NCBI GenBank assembly: GCA_013289195.1
Contig: JABDAI010000022.1
Span: forward strand, 1-21,530
DNA from: Verrucomicrobiota bacterium
Lineage (GTDB): Bacteria > Verrucomicrobiota > Verrucomicrobiae > Opitutales > CG1-02-43-26
Reading direction: 5' to 3'
DNA length: 21,530 nt
Part shown: positions 1-7,030 of the stretch, one piece after another
Position numbering within the stretch: position 1 is the first letter of the stretch
Layout: each line of letters opens with the position of its first letter
Notes under the pieces: generated by a model
Databases searched by the model: none
Told to the model about the DNA's origin: nothing
What the model saw: the letters and a program-made list of their open reading frames with translations, nothing else
Made by a program: the position numbers and the translations under genes

Positions 1-1179
1 GGAAGGAATTAAAGTTTTCGCAATAACATCCTTTATCCACCATTCTTTTAAATAAGTTTGAGCCTCAAAAGGCGTATAGGAAAGCAAACTGGAAGCTAAT
101 GGAAGTTTCCAGGAAGAAGTGAAAGTATCCAGTAAGATATTTTTACAAACCCCTCTAATATTTCCGGCAAGAAAATTCTTTAATAGAGAAGCATCTAGAG
201 TATTTTGATGCAATTGAGCTTTGAGTGTGAAGGCAAAATTCATTATTGCATATTTATGCGCGAAGTTTTTTATACCATATTGAGCTAATTTATTTAGGAT
301 TGAGCCGACTTTTGCAGCTTGTTCAAGTTTGTCCAATAATAACCAATCCGATGTAATGATGCAGCTTGAAATAAAAGCTTCTACAAAAGGATGGAAGGAA
401 TTGTCATCTGCAATCTTTTTATTCCATTCTTCTTGTAGGGATTTTAGGGCACCGGCACAAATGCCTTTTTCCCCAGAAGTCCAAGCACCGTAAGCTAAGC
501 TTTTAAAAATTGTAACAGAAAGATCTGCAACAAAACATGCTGCCAGAAATACGCCTACACTTTCCCAGAACATGGAGAAGGTGAGTGTCTTGAATGCTAT
601 ATCGATAAGTGGTGAAAAAATGTATATATATGCAGTTAATGAGCAAGAGAAATCATAAATATAACCTTCTACCACGGCATTTTTAACAGAATTGAAAACT
701 TCTCGCTTAGCAGAGGGAGCACTCAGAGCTTGTTTCAAAGCATCATTTTTCAAATTATTGTTAATGGCTGCTATAAATGCATTTGTAGTGCAATTTACTG
801 AAGGGTCATTAAGAAGACTTAGGTATTGTCTAAAAATTAAATCAAGCTCGCCTTCAGTTTTCTTTTTAAATGAAAGTGCCAATTCAGCAACCTGTCTTGG
901 ATGAATTTTTTTGCGATCTGTAGATCTGATAATGGCAGAATTCAACAGACCCCGAAGTTCGGAATCTTTAATTAATACTGAATTCAAATTTTTGTTAGGA
1001 TTAGCCTGTGCCCATTCGATATAATATTGAGTTATGTTTCTAGCATCGTACGCGGTGCTCCAATGTAAACAGGATAAAAGTCTTCCTTTAATACTTTGGC
1101 ATATTCCCAAATGATCGCCATAGGAAGATATTTTTGAAGGATTGAGATTCTTATAAGTACTGACTGTCGGATGATTCAT
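1..1179 (-). CDS. Unrecognised protein with paired hydrophobic segments (3'-truncated by window edge)
   Basis: I do not recognise this family. Reading leftward from the ATG at 1179 (MNHPTVSTYKNL), the frame is open for 393 codons to the window edge, so the C-terminus is missing. The first ~165 residues look soluble and mostly helical. Residues about 172-196 and 204-227 are two closely spaced hydrophobic stretches separated by a short loop, followed by another predominantly helical region to residue 393. There is no N-terminal signal peptide. A long soluble N-terminus followed by a two-lobed hydrophobic hairpin is the general shape of inclusion-membrane (Inc-type) or other host-membrane-inserted effectors of intracellular PVC bacteria, but that is only a resemblance. 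No Shine-Dalgarno is evident before the ATG, as for the F-box genes in this window. The gene is certain as an open frame; its function is unknown. Confidence 0.75.
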   Translation of the reverse strand, partial: MNHPTVSTYKNLNPSKISSYGDHLGICQSIKGRLLSCLHWSTAYDARNITQYYIEWAQANPNKNLNSVLIKDSELRGLLNSAIIRSTDRKKIHPRQVAELALSFKKKTEGELDLIFRQYLSLLNDPSVNCTTNAFIAAINNNLKNDALKQALSAPSAKREVFNSVKNAVVEGYIYDFSCSLTAYIYIFSPLIDIAFKTLTFSMFWESVGVFLAACFVADLSVTIFKSLAYGAWTSGEKGICAGALKSLQEEWNKKIADDNSFHPFVEAFISSCIITSDWLLLDKLEQAAKVGSILNKLAQYGIKNFAHKYAIMNFAFTLKAQLHQNTLDASLLKNFLAGNIRGVCKNILLDTFTSSWKLPLASSLLSYTPFEAQTYLKEWWIKDVIAKTLIPS

Positions 1180-1206
1180 AATATTTATTCTATATTTTTT
1201 GTGTGT

Positions 1207-1244
1207 AAAAAAAACCGATAATTTTTCGATTATCGGCTTTTTTT
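1207..1244. terminator. Bidirectional intrinsic terminator
   Basis: A 7-bp stem CCGATAA/TTATCGG (1215-1221 with 1230-1236) with an 8-nt loop is flanked by an A-run at 1207-1214 and a T-run at 1238-1244, so it can terminate on either strand. It lies only 28 bases upstream of the minus-strand start at 1179, so it would shield that gene from readthrough out of the oleCD direction. It may also overlap that gene's promoter. Confidence 0.7.
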
Positions 1245-1288
1245 GAAAATTGATTATTATATTTGTTACATAATATTTAGTTTTTCAT

Positions 1289-1326
1289 AAAAAACCGAAA
1301 GGGAGTGCATATATGCTTCTGTTCGG
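1289..1326 (-). terminator. Probable minus-strand intrinsic terminator
   Basis: Read on the minus strand, an outer stem CCGAA/TTCGG (1322-1326 with 1295-1299) encloses a self-complementary GCATATATGC and is followed by six T residues. It would stop leftward transcription coming from the oleC-oleD pair and the IS remnants. The inner part of the stem is imperfect. Confidence 0.5.
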
Positions 1327-1420
1327 ATTAATATTGTACAAATGTTTTTCATAAGAAAAAACGCTAAGTGGTGATTACAAAAAAGTCAACAAAAAATCTG
1401 TATTTTTTGGATTACAGTTA

Positions 1421-1592
1421 GGGGTATTTAGTTCTCGACATTTAACCAAAGATGCCTAATTTATGTAACGTTATGAAAAATAAAAAAATAATGATATGGG
1501 AATTAGTAAATGAAGTAAAGGACCCTCGGAGTCCTTCAGGTCGGCGTTATCCCTTAGCAAATATACTTCGCATGGTTCTGTCGCATCTGTGA
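1421..1592 (+). mobile_element. ISAs1-family insertion sequence remnant (left end and transposase N-terminus)
   Basis: The left end ggggtatttagttctc at 1421 matches the ends of the two MITEs at 18743 and 21391. From the ATG at 1473 a frame of 39 codons ends at TGA 1590-1592. Its core, KDPRSPSGRRYPLANILRM, matches the N-terminal DDE_Tnp_1-associated domain of ISAs1-family transposases (the DPRsrrGrrYpL motif). The transposase likeness stops at about 1573, where a sequence like an IS6-family terminal repeat begins. No catalytic domain survives, so the element is dead. It is the only visible relative of the MITEs and points to an ISAs1 transposase as their mover. Confidence 0.7.
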
Positions 1593-1796
1593 AAATTTGT
1601 GAGATTTTGTGATTTTCAACTATGAAATTTGCTGTCATAAAATGTGGCTATGACATCCTCTAATCCATTCAAAGGCTATCAATTTAACAAACATATCATC
1701 ATGCAGGCCGTTTACTGGTATTGCCGTTATAGCTTGAGCTATCGAGATATTGAAGAACTCATGAATGAACGAGGCGTTGAAGGATATCTGCCTTGA
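1574..1796 (+). mobile_element. IS6-family insertion sequence remnant nested in the ISAs1 remnant
   Basis: The sequence ggttctgtcgca at 1574 resembles the terminal repeat of IS6/IS26/IS431-type elements (known family ends begin GGTTCTGTTGCAAA). An ATG at 1650 opens a 48-codon frame ending at TGA 1794-1796. It begins MTSSNPFKGYQFNKHIIMQA and contains VYWYCRYSLSYRDIEELMNE followed by RGVE, the characteristic N-terminus of IS6-family transposases. The homology then stops; the DDE domain and the right end are gone. The break falls exactly where the ISAs1 transposase likeness ends, which supports a nested insertion followed by deletion. Confidence 0.7.
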
Positions 1797-1885
1797 AAGC
1801 TGAGATTGAGGCGGAGGTAGAAAAATACATAGAAATTTATATGTCATAACCTCAGTTCGATATAAGCTTATTCCGACAGGGATTG

Positions 1886-2878
1886 TTAACTTGAAGTTTT
1901 GAGTGTGGGTATCAATAGCTTTAATCCTTCTTCAGTACCAATAAGCGGAGAATAACCAAGATCTTTTTTTGCATTAGAAATATTAAAAAAGTGATCTTTA
2001 GCGAGTTCAGTTGCCAGGAAGCGTGTTATTAAAGGTTCTTTCTTGGGTAAAAAGACTTTATGCATTTTTTCCAGAAAAGATCCCATTTTATATGCCATTT
2101 TAAATGAAATACTTTTTTTCACAGGTTCAATACCCAATGATTGAATCAAATTATTGATCCAAGGAAAAAGCTCAACAGGTTCGTCTTGAGAAATAAAATA
2201 CGCCTTACCACAACCTACTTCTTTTTGCAAAGCATCGAAGGCCAAAAGATGGGCATGAGCGGCATTGCTAACATAAATGATATCTACTTTATTTCTTCCA
2301 TCACCAATGATTCGAAGCTTACCAGCCTTTGCACGCTCTAGGATGCGGGGAATTAAATGTTGATCGCCAATACCCCAAATCAAATGAGGTCTTAAAGCAA
2401 TAGTAAGAAGCGTCGAAGAATTGTTTGCAGCAAGTACTTCTTGTTCTGCAATAGCTTTTGTATGTGCATAATGGCAGTGCCAATTTCGCCCGTAGGGTGC
2501 TGATTCATCCACATTACGAAGATGATCGCCATTAAATACTACACTCGGAGAACTGGTATGAATGAGGTATTTAATTTTATGAGTCTGGCAAGCTTTAATA
2601 ACATTACGTGTCCCAATAACATTAGGAGAAAAATAGCTATCCCACTCACCCCAAATACCCGCTTTCGCAGCGACGTGAAAAACCGCATCCCTATCAAAAG
2701 CAGCATTATTAACACTTACCGGATTTGCAATATCTCCTTGCATAACATGCACACCAAGGGCTTCAAGATCGGGCTGTCGCTGACGGCCCAAAATCCGTAT
2801 ATGATAACCTCTTTCCAGTAGACTTTTGACAATATATCGACCTAAAAACCCCCCTCCACCTGTAACGAGTATTCTCAT
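1886..2878 (-). CDS. oleD: NAD(P)-dependent epimerase/3-beta-HSD-family reductase, OleD-like
   Basis: This 330-residue protein is an extended short-chain dehydrogenase. The N-terminal TGGGGFLG (residues 6-13) is the Rossmann dinucleotide-binding motif, and Tyr137 and Lys141 (YAHTK) form the YxxxK catalytic pair. Overall it resembles the 3-beta-hydroxysteroid dehydrogenase branch. Its start overlaps the stop of the AMP-ligase upstream by 4 nt (ATGA), so the two are translationally coupled. OleD reduces the 2-alkyl-3-ketoacid made by OleA to a 2-alkyl-3-hydroxyacid, which OleC then activates, in head-to-head hydrocarbon biosynthesis. OleA (thiolase fold) and OleB (alpha/beta hydrolase) are not in the window. 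The OleD assignment rests on this pairing; a generic sugar or sterol dehydratase is the alternative. Downstream there are only IS remnants and terminators. Confidence 0.75.
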   Translation of the reverse strand: MRILVTGGGGFLGRYIVKSLLERGYHIRILGRQRQPDLEALGVHVMQGDIANPVSVNNAAFDRDAVFHVAAKAGIWGEWDSYFSPNVIGTRNVIKACQTHKIKYLIHTSSPSVVFNGDHLRNVDESAPYGRNWHCHYAHTKAIAEQEVLAANNSSTLLTIALRPHLIWGIGDQHLIPRILERAKAGKLRIIGDGRNKVDIIYVSNAAHAHLLAFDALQKEVGCGKAYFISQDEPVELFPWINNLIQSLGIEPVKKSISFKMAYKMGSFLEKMHKVFLPKKEPLITRFLATELAKDHFFNISNAKKDLGYSPLIGTEEGLKLLIPTLKTSS

Positions 2879-4440
2879 TTTGAAAAATATTTAGCTAAAG
2901 TTAATCGATGTATTTTCGCATTATGCCGAACATCGACTGGAAATTTTTTGTACAAGAAAAACCGATTTATCTTTCGAGTAACCGGATGTCCTTGCGCTAA
3001 TTCTTTAATTTGATCTAATAAAGACCGTTTAGCCTTTTGAGATCTGGGCCATGCATCTTGATAAGGTTCAATAACCATAGCTGGAGCATCCTTAACATTA
3101 ATCAAAGCAGATCGATAGACTAAGGGATGCTGATTAATTACATTTTCACAACAATCCGTAAAAAAAGTCATAGACTCAGTTTCAACACGTTCTATCTTGC
3201 GCCCACAAAACCAAAGTAGACCGTGCTCATCCATAAAGCCTAAATCTCCCATGCGATGCCACACATTTGAACCCTCGTAGATCTTACTTTTATGCGTAGC
3301 TTCTGGCAAATGTAGATATTCTCGAGTAACCACAGGTCCTTGAACTATAATTTCCCCAATCTCATTAGTTTTAAGCTCTAAAGAAGCATCAAATTGATTA
3401 ATCGCATTATCTCTAATCTTAATAACTTTAATCTTATTGCCAGGCAATGGATATCCCACGCAGGTACCTCTGCTAGGATAATATTGATTTAAAATTTCTT
3501 TAGTAGAAATTGAAGTAATCGGAAGAGCCTCCGTAGCTCCATAGGGTGTATGGACAATTCCATTGGGAATGATTTTTTGATAACGTCGCACTAAATCAAT
3601 CGATACAGAACACCCTGCCATAAAAATACGTTTTATTGAGGGAAGTGTGATCTTGCAAGCTTCACAATAATCAGCAATTTTATGCCACAGAACTGGGGAT
3701 CCAAAACTATTAGTTACTTGATAAGTGAGAATAGACTGTATAATTTTTTGAGGATCAACAGTAGCTGGACGGCTTGGGTTCATTTCTGGAATAAGGGTAG
3801 CCATTTCTAACGCCGGATTAAACAATGCAAAAATGGGTAGCATAGGTAGATCTACTTCTCCTGGCTTGATATCAAAATTATCCCGAATTGAAGCAAGCTG
3901 TGCATTAAATATCTCATGAGTATAGCAAACCCCTTTAGGCGCCCCTGTGGAACCAGAAGTAAAAAGTATCGCAGCAGGTGCAAAAGATAAGTCAGTTGGT
4001 AAAGGAAAATGAGATTGTGGAATGAGCGCCTCAAGAAAATGATTGTTTATAACAATTCGATGTTTAATTTGAAGAAAATAAGGAAAGAAAATGCGACTCA
4101 ATAATTGGATTGAAGGCGTCGTTATGAGGGCTTCTGGAGAAGATACTTTAATACAGTTAAGAAAATTTTTGATTCCCATGCCTGGATCAATAATAATCGG
4201 TATGGCCCCAATTTTAAAAAGTGCAAAAACAATTGTTATTAGTTCTACACTGGGTCTAAGCATCAAAAGACTCCGAGTACCCTGATTAATCCCTCGTTTT
4301 GAAAGCTCATGCGCCACTGCATTTGATTCTTGATGGAGTTGCTCAAAGGTTTTAATTATATTATGCTGAGGAACAATAATTGCAGAGGCATGTGGACAGG
4401 AATCTGCTCTAAGTTCCAAATATCGGGCAACATTATTCAT
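2875..4440 (-). CDS. oleC: AMP-dependent acyl ligase, OleC-like (beta-lactone synthetase)
   Basis: This is a 521-residue member of the ANL (adenylate-forming) superfamily. The phosphate-binding loop LFTSGSTGAPKG lies at residues 159-170, the YGATEA motif at 300-305, the conserved MGDLGF at 397-402, a hinge FCGRK at 411-415, and the C-terminal catalytic lysine in HNAKIHR at about 509. The short, plain C-terminus and tight coupling to an OleD-like reductase favour OleC, which activates a 2-alkyl-3-hydroxyacid with ATP and closes a beta-lactone, over a fatty-acyl-CoA ligase. The ATG at 4440 gives the natural MNNVARYLELRA start. The gene is transcribed divergently from the 4491 gene across a 50-bp gap, which must hold both promoters. 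Substrate specificity cannot be read from sequence alone. Confidence 0.8.
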   Translation of the reverse strand: MNNVARYLELRADSCPHASAIIVPQHNIIKTFEQLHQESNAVAHELSKRGINQGTRSLLMLRPSVELITIVFALFKIGAIPIIIDPGMGIKNFLNCIKVSSPEALITTPSIQLLSRIFFPYFLQIKHRIVINNHFLEALIPQSHFPLPTDLSFAPAAILFTSGSTGAPKGVCYTHEIFNAQLASIRDNFDIKPGEVDLPMLPIFALFNPALEMATLIPEMNPSRPATVDPQKIIQSILTYQVTNSFGSPVLWHKIADYCEACKITLPSIKRIFMAGCSVSIDLVRRYQKIIPNGIVHTPYGATEALPITSISTKEILNQYYPSRGTCVGYPLPGNKIKVIKIRDNAINQFDASLELKTNEIGEIIVQGPVVTREYLHLPEATHKSKIYEGSNVWHRMGDLGFMDEHGLLWFCGRKIERVETESMTFFTDCCENVINQHPLVYRSALINVKDAPAMVIEPYQDAWPRSQKAKRSLLDQIKELAQGHPVTRKINRFFLYKKFPVDVRHNAKIHRLTLAKYFSK

Positions 4441-4490
4441 GACTGTAAAAAAGGTTGAGCTTTAGACATTTTAAATACATAACATAGACC

Positions 4491-4775
4491 ATGACCTTAT
4501 TAAGAGTAATAACATTCTTTATATTTTTTATGATATCTCAAGTCCCGATTTTGGCTGAGGTTCGAGGAATTGATTTTAATAACAAAACCGAACAATTTAA
4601 AAAGTATCCCAAAAAAATTCTTCAACTCAAAAAAATAGAAATTAAAAAAAATACTAAAATAGTTCTTAAAGATAAGGTTTCATTAAAAGTGATTAATAAA
4701 TATCAATTTAGAAAAAGTTTAAATAATAAAAACAATATACCGATCAAAGAGATTGCAATAAAGATAGATAAATGA
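4491..4775 (+). CDS. Small exported lysine-rich protein of unknown function
   Basis: This 94-residue protein is not one I recognise. Residues 1-22 (MTLLRVITFFIFFMISQVPI...) form a Sec-type signal peptide with a likely cut after ALA-like residues near 22. The remaining ~70 residues are very rich in Lys, Ile and Asn, with no cysteine. Its stop overlaps the start of tsaB by 4 nt (ATGA), so it is the first gene of the tsaB-alr operon, the place often taken by tsaE or another cell-wall gene in other bacteria. The basic, low-complexity mature part could bind membrane or nucleic acid or could be drifting. The coupling to tsaB makes it likely to be a real translated gene. Confidence 0.65.
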   Translation: MTLLRVITFFIFFMISQVPILAEVRGIDFNNKTEQFKKYPKKILQLKKIEIKKNTKIVLKDKVSLKVINKYQFRKSLNNKNNIPIKEIAIKIDK

Positions 4776-5449
4776 AGAATTTTGATAAGATATTATTTCT
4801 AGATGCATGTTCACCGATTGTGCAAGTTGGAATTTTACATGAAAATAAATGGATTGGCTATTATAAATCTGAAAAGCAAGCCTTAGAATCTTTATTTGAA
4901 GGGATTGAAAAGTGCTTAAAAATGGGCAAGATGGAATTCAAAGACATTACTCATTTTGCCTATTGTGAAGGTCCAGGATCTTTACTTGGTATACGAGTGG
5001 CCATAATGGCTATAAGAGCATGGAAAGCACTAAAGCTAAATAGGAATAAGAAAGTCTATGCTTACAATAGTTTTAAAGTGAGCTTGGAATTAGTGAGAAA
5101 ATTTTATAATAAAGTCAGTCCTTATTATATTGTTTCTGGAGTACGCGCTGGTACGTGGAATATTTTAAGCGCGGGGGGAGGGGAGGATATTTTTGAAATT
5201 AAAGAAGAGGAATTAAAAAAATTAAAGGGGGACAAATGGTATTTTAAACAACGGAAACTCCTGCCAGAAAATAATGATTTGTATTTAAAAGAATTCGATT
5301 ATAACATTGAAAAATGTGCAGAAAGTTTTATTGAAAAAAAATGGTTAAGAGAAGTATTGGAACCGGAAGCATTGGTGGTGGAAGAACCCGAATATGTAAA
5401 ATGGGATTTCAAACGACATATTAAAGAGAATCAATATGATATTAAATAG
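4772..5449 (+). CDS. tsaB: tRNA threonylcarbamoyladenosine biosynthesis protein TsaB
   Basis: This 225-residue protein belongs to the TsaB/YeaZ branch of the ASKHA fold. The N-terminus KILFLDACSPIVQVGIL is the first strand-turn-strand, and GPGSLLGIRVAI (about residues 68-79) is the family signature GPGSFTGLRIG. TsaB pairs with TsaD and TsaE to place threonylcarbamoyl on A37 of ANN-decoding tRNAs; it is a scaffold rather than a catalyst. Its length is normal for the family. Divergence from the consensus (LL for FT) and lysine-rich segments fit an AT-biased genome. It overlaps the gene before it by 4 nt and alr after it by 14 nt, so all three are probably one transcript. Confidence 0.85.
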   Translation: MKNFDKILFLDACSPIVQVGILHENKWIGYYKSEKQALESLFEGIEKCLKMGKMEFKDITHFAYCEGPGSLLGIRVAIMAIRAWKALKLNRNKKVYAYNSFKVSLELVRKFYNKVSPYYIVSGVRAGTWNILSAGGGEDIFEIKEEELKKLKGDKWYFKQRKLLPENNDLYLKEFDYNIEKCAESFIEKKWLREVLEPEALVVEEPEYVKWDFKRHIKENQYDIK

Positions 5450-6584
5450 AAGTAAGCGCTGTTGGGCGACAATAGATTTAACAGCTTTGGAACAAAATAT
5501 TGGACAAATTCGTGCAGCATTACCAAAACATATAAAATATATTTCAGTTGTCAAAGCAGATGCCTATGGACATGGTTTGCCCTATGTTTTACCAAGGCTT
5601 ATGGGTAGTTTTATTGATTGTTTTGCTGTTGCAACGGTTTATGAAGCTGTTACAGTCCGGGAAATTGGAGGAGGGTGGCCAATTTTAGTTTTAGGATCAA
5701 TATTACCTGAAGAGGAAGATTTTTTGGTAGAATATGATTTAATAAGTACTGTTTCTTCATTACAAGAATTAGAGAGATTTGAAAAATTAGGGTTTTCCAC
5801 AGGTAAAAAAATTCCCATCCATCTTAAGATTGACACTGGCATGGGTAGGGCAGGGGTGTGGCACGCCTCTTGTGAGTCTTTATTTAAAACAATTTTGAAT
5901 CAGGAAAATATCGAACTTAAGGGTATCTATACTCATTTTTCATCCGCAGATAAAGATTTAGAATATACCGCACAGCAACGTAAAATATTTAAAGATTTAT
6001 TGACAAAGTTTCAGATTATGGGCGCAAATTTCAAAGAATTATTAGTCCATGCAGATAATAGTGCTGGACTAGAAACTCTTGATTTGGGAAGTGCCTTTAA
6101 TGCCATTAGATTGGGTATTATTCAATTTGGAATTTTGCAAAATACGGATTCTTGGGTTCAATCCCTGGGTATTCAGCCCGTCTTAACTTTAAAAGCACGA
6201 GTAGGTTTGATAAAATCATTGCCGAAAGGAGCAAGTGTCAGCTATGGAAGAACTTACATATTGCAACGTGATAGCATAATTGCAATTATTACAGCTGGAT
6301 ACGGAGACGGTGTGCCCATCGGACTCAGCAATAAAGGAGAGGTCATTATTAAAGGATGCCGCTATCCCATTATTGGAAGAGTTACCATGGATCAATTGCT
6401 TATTGATATAACAGACTCCCCGGAGATAACTATTGGGGATGAGGTCGTTTTAATTGGGCAGGATGGAGCAGACGGGATTACAATATCCGATTGGAGCAAA
6501 TGGGCAAATACTATAGAATATGATGTCTATTGTTCTATTACAAAGCGAGTTCCACGCAATTATCTTAATAATCCTTTTAGTTGA
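5436..6584 (+). CDS. alr: Alanine racemase
   Basis: This 382-residue PLP enzyme interconverts L- and D-alanine for peptidoglycan and acts in the cytoplasm. VVKADAYGHG at residues 38-47 carries the PLP lysine (Lys40); SYGRTY at 269-274 carries the catalytic tyrosine (Tyr270). The barrel motifs HLKIDTGMGRAG and GYGDGVPIGLSN and the C-terminal GRVTMDQ segment are all present, and full length is normal. The start at 5436 overlaps tsaB by 14 nt and gives the usual SKRCWATIDLTALEQNI beginning. An intact alr indicates that the organism still makes D-Ala and so some peptidoglycan. That differs from the pathogenic Chlamydia, which are reported to lack a dedicated alr. Confidence 0.95.
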   Translation: MILNRSKRCWATIDLTALEQNIGQIRAALPKHIKYISVVKADAYGHGLPYVLPRLMGSFIDCFAVATVYEAVTVREIGGGWPILVLGSILPEEEDFLVEYDLISTVSSLQELERFEKLGFSTGKKIPIHLKIDTGMGRAGVWHASCESLFKTILNQENIELKGIYTHFSSADKDLEYTAQQRKIFKDLLTKFQIMGANFKELLVHADNSAGLETLDLGSAFNAIRLGIIQFGILQNTDSWVQSLGIQPVLTLKARVGLIKSLPKGASVSYGRTYILQRDSIIAIITAGYGDGVPIGLSNKGEVIIKGCRYPIIGRVTMDQLLIDITDSPEITIGDEVVLIGQDGADGITISDWSKWANTIEYDVYCSITKRVPRNYLNNPFS

Positions 6585-6614
6585 CTTTTCTTACCCCGAA
6601 TTGAGGTTTAAAGC

Positions 6615-6643
6615 TTGTCTTTTGTTATGAATTTTTATATTAT
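6615..6643 (+). promoter_or_regulatory. Sigma-70-type promoter of the ferredoxin gene
   Basis: TTGTCT at 6615-6620 and TATTAT at 6638-6643 are separated by 17 bp. The ATG of the ferredoxin follows at 6664, leaving a short leader without a clear Shine-Dalgarno. Confidence 0.5.
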
Positions 6644-6663
6644 TAAATATAATTACTTAAAGT

Positions 6664-6903
6664 ATGGCGTGTAAAAATGATAAATGGGGTGAAAATGTCA
6701 AAGGGAAATTCTATGTAGATGAACAATGTATAGACTGCGATCTCTGTCGCGAAACGGCGCCTAAATTTTTTACCCGTAATGAGGATGGTGGATATTCCTA
6801 TGTTTTTAATCAACCTACCAACCCGCAGGAAGAGGAAGAATGCATGGAGGCCTTAGAAGGCTGTCCTGTCGAAGCCATTGGCAAAGATGGGGATGAAGAA
6901 TAG
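6664..6903 (+). CDS. Single [4Fe-4S] ferredoxin
   Basis: This 79-residue acidic protein has Cys22, Cys25 and Cys28 in CIDCDLC and the fourth ligand Cys67 in GCPVEAIG, the layout of a monocluster ferredoxin whose second cluster site has been lost. Extra cysteines at 3 and 60 are outside the motif and could form a disulfide. Between the two motifs lies an acidic stretch rich in Glu. It should be a small cytoplasmic electron carrier; no partner enzyme is adjacent, so the redox partner is unknown. The gene has its own promoter-like sequence upstream and follows alr by 79 bases. Confidence 0.9.
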   Translation: MACKNDKWGENVKGKFYVDEQCIDCDLCRETAPKFFTRNEDGGYSYVFNQPTNPQEEEECMEALEGCPVEAIGKDGDEE

Positions 6904-6931
6904 GAACTCATTCGCAAAATCAACCGGGTAA

Positions 6932-6960
6932 TTCAAAGAAAGAGTCGCTTATAGTATAAT
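6932..6960 (+). promoter_or_regulatory. Promoter of the AAA/DUF4143 ATPase gene
   Basis: TTCAAA at 6932-6937 and a perfect TATAAT at 6955-6960 are 17 bp apart. Predicted transcription would start near 6967, giving a ~64-nt leader that ends in the inverted repeat at 6998-7028. Confidence 0.5.
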
Positions 6961-6997
6961 ATACTATTTATTGGATGGGCAGTTTATAGTTTGCATT

Positions 6998-7028
6998 GAC
7001 TAATCTAAAATGATACTTTAGATTAGTC
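6998..7028. promoter_or_regulatory. Perfect 12-bp inverted repeat abutting the ATPase start codon
   Basis: GACTAATCTAAA (6998-7009) and TTTAGATTAGTC (7017-7028) are exact reverse complements around a 7-nt spacer. The right arm ends two bases before the ATG at 7031, where a Shine-Dalgarno would be expected and none is seen. It could be a protein operator or, in RNA, a hairpin that buries the initiation region. It is not followed by a T-run, so it is not a terminator. Confidence 0.65.
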
Positions 7029-7030
7029 AG

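Noticed and set aside
692..904. 70-codon plus-strand open frame
   Set aside because: It is antisense to the continuous minus-strand frame at 1-1179, which is far longer.
1797..1885. Continuation of the IS6 transposase
   Set aside because: No frame after 1796 shows the conserved TIYRW or DDE motifs, and no matching right end is seen.
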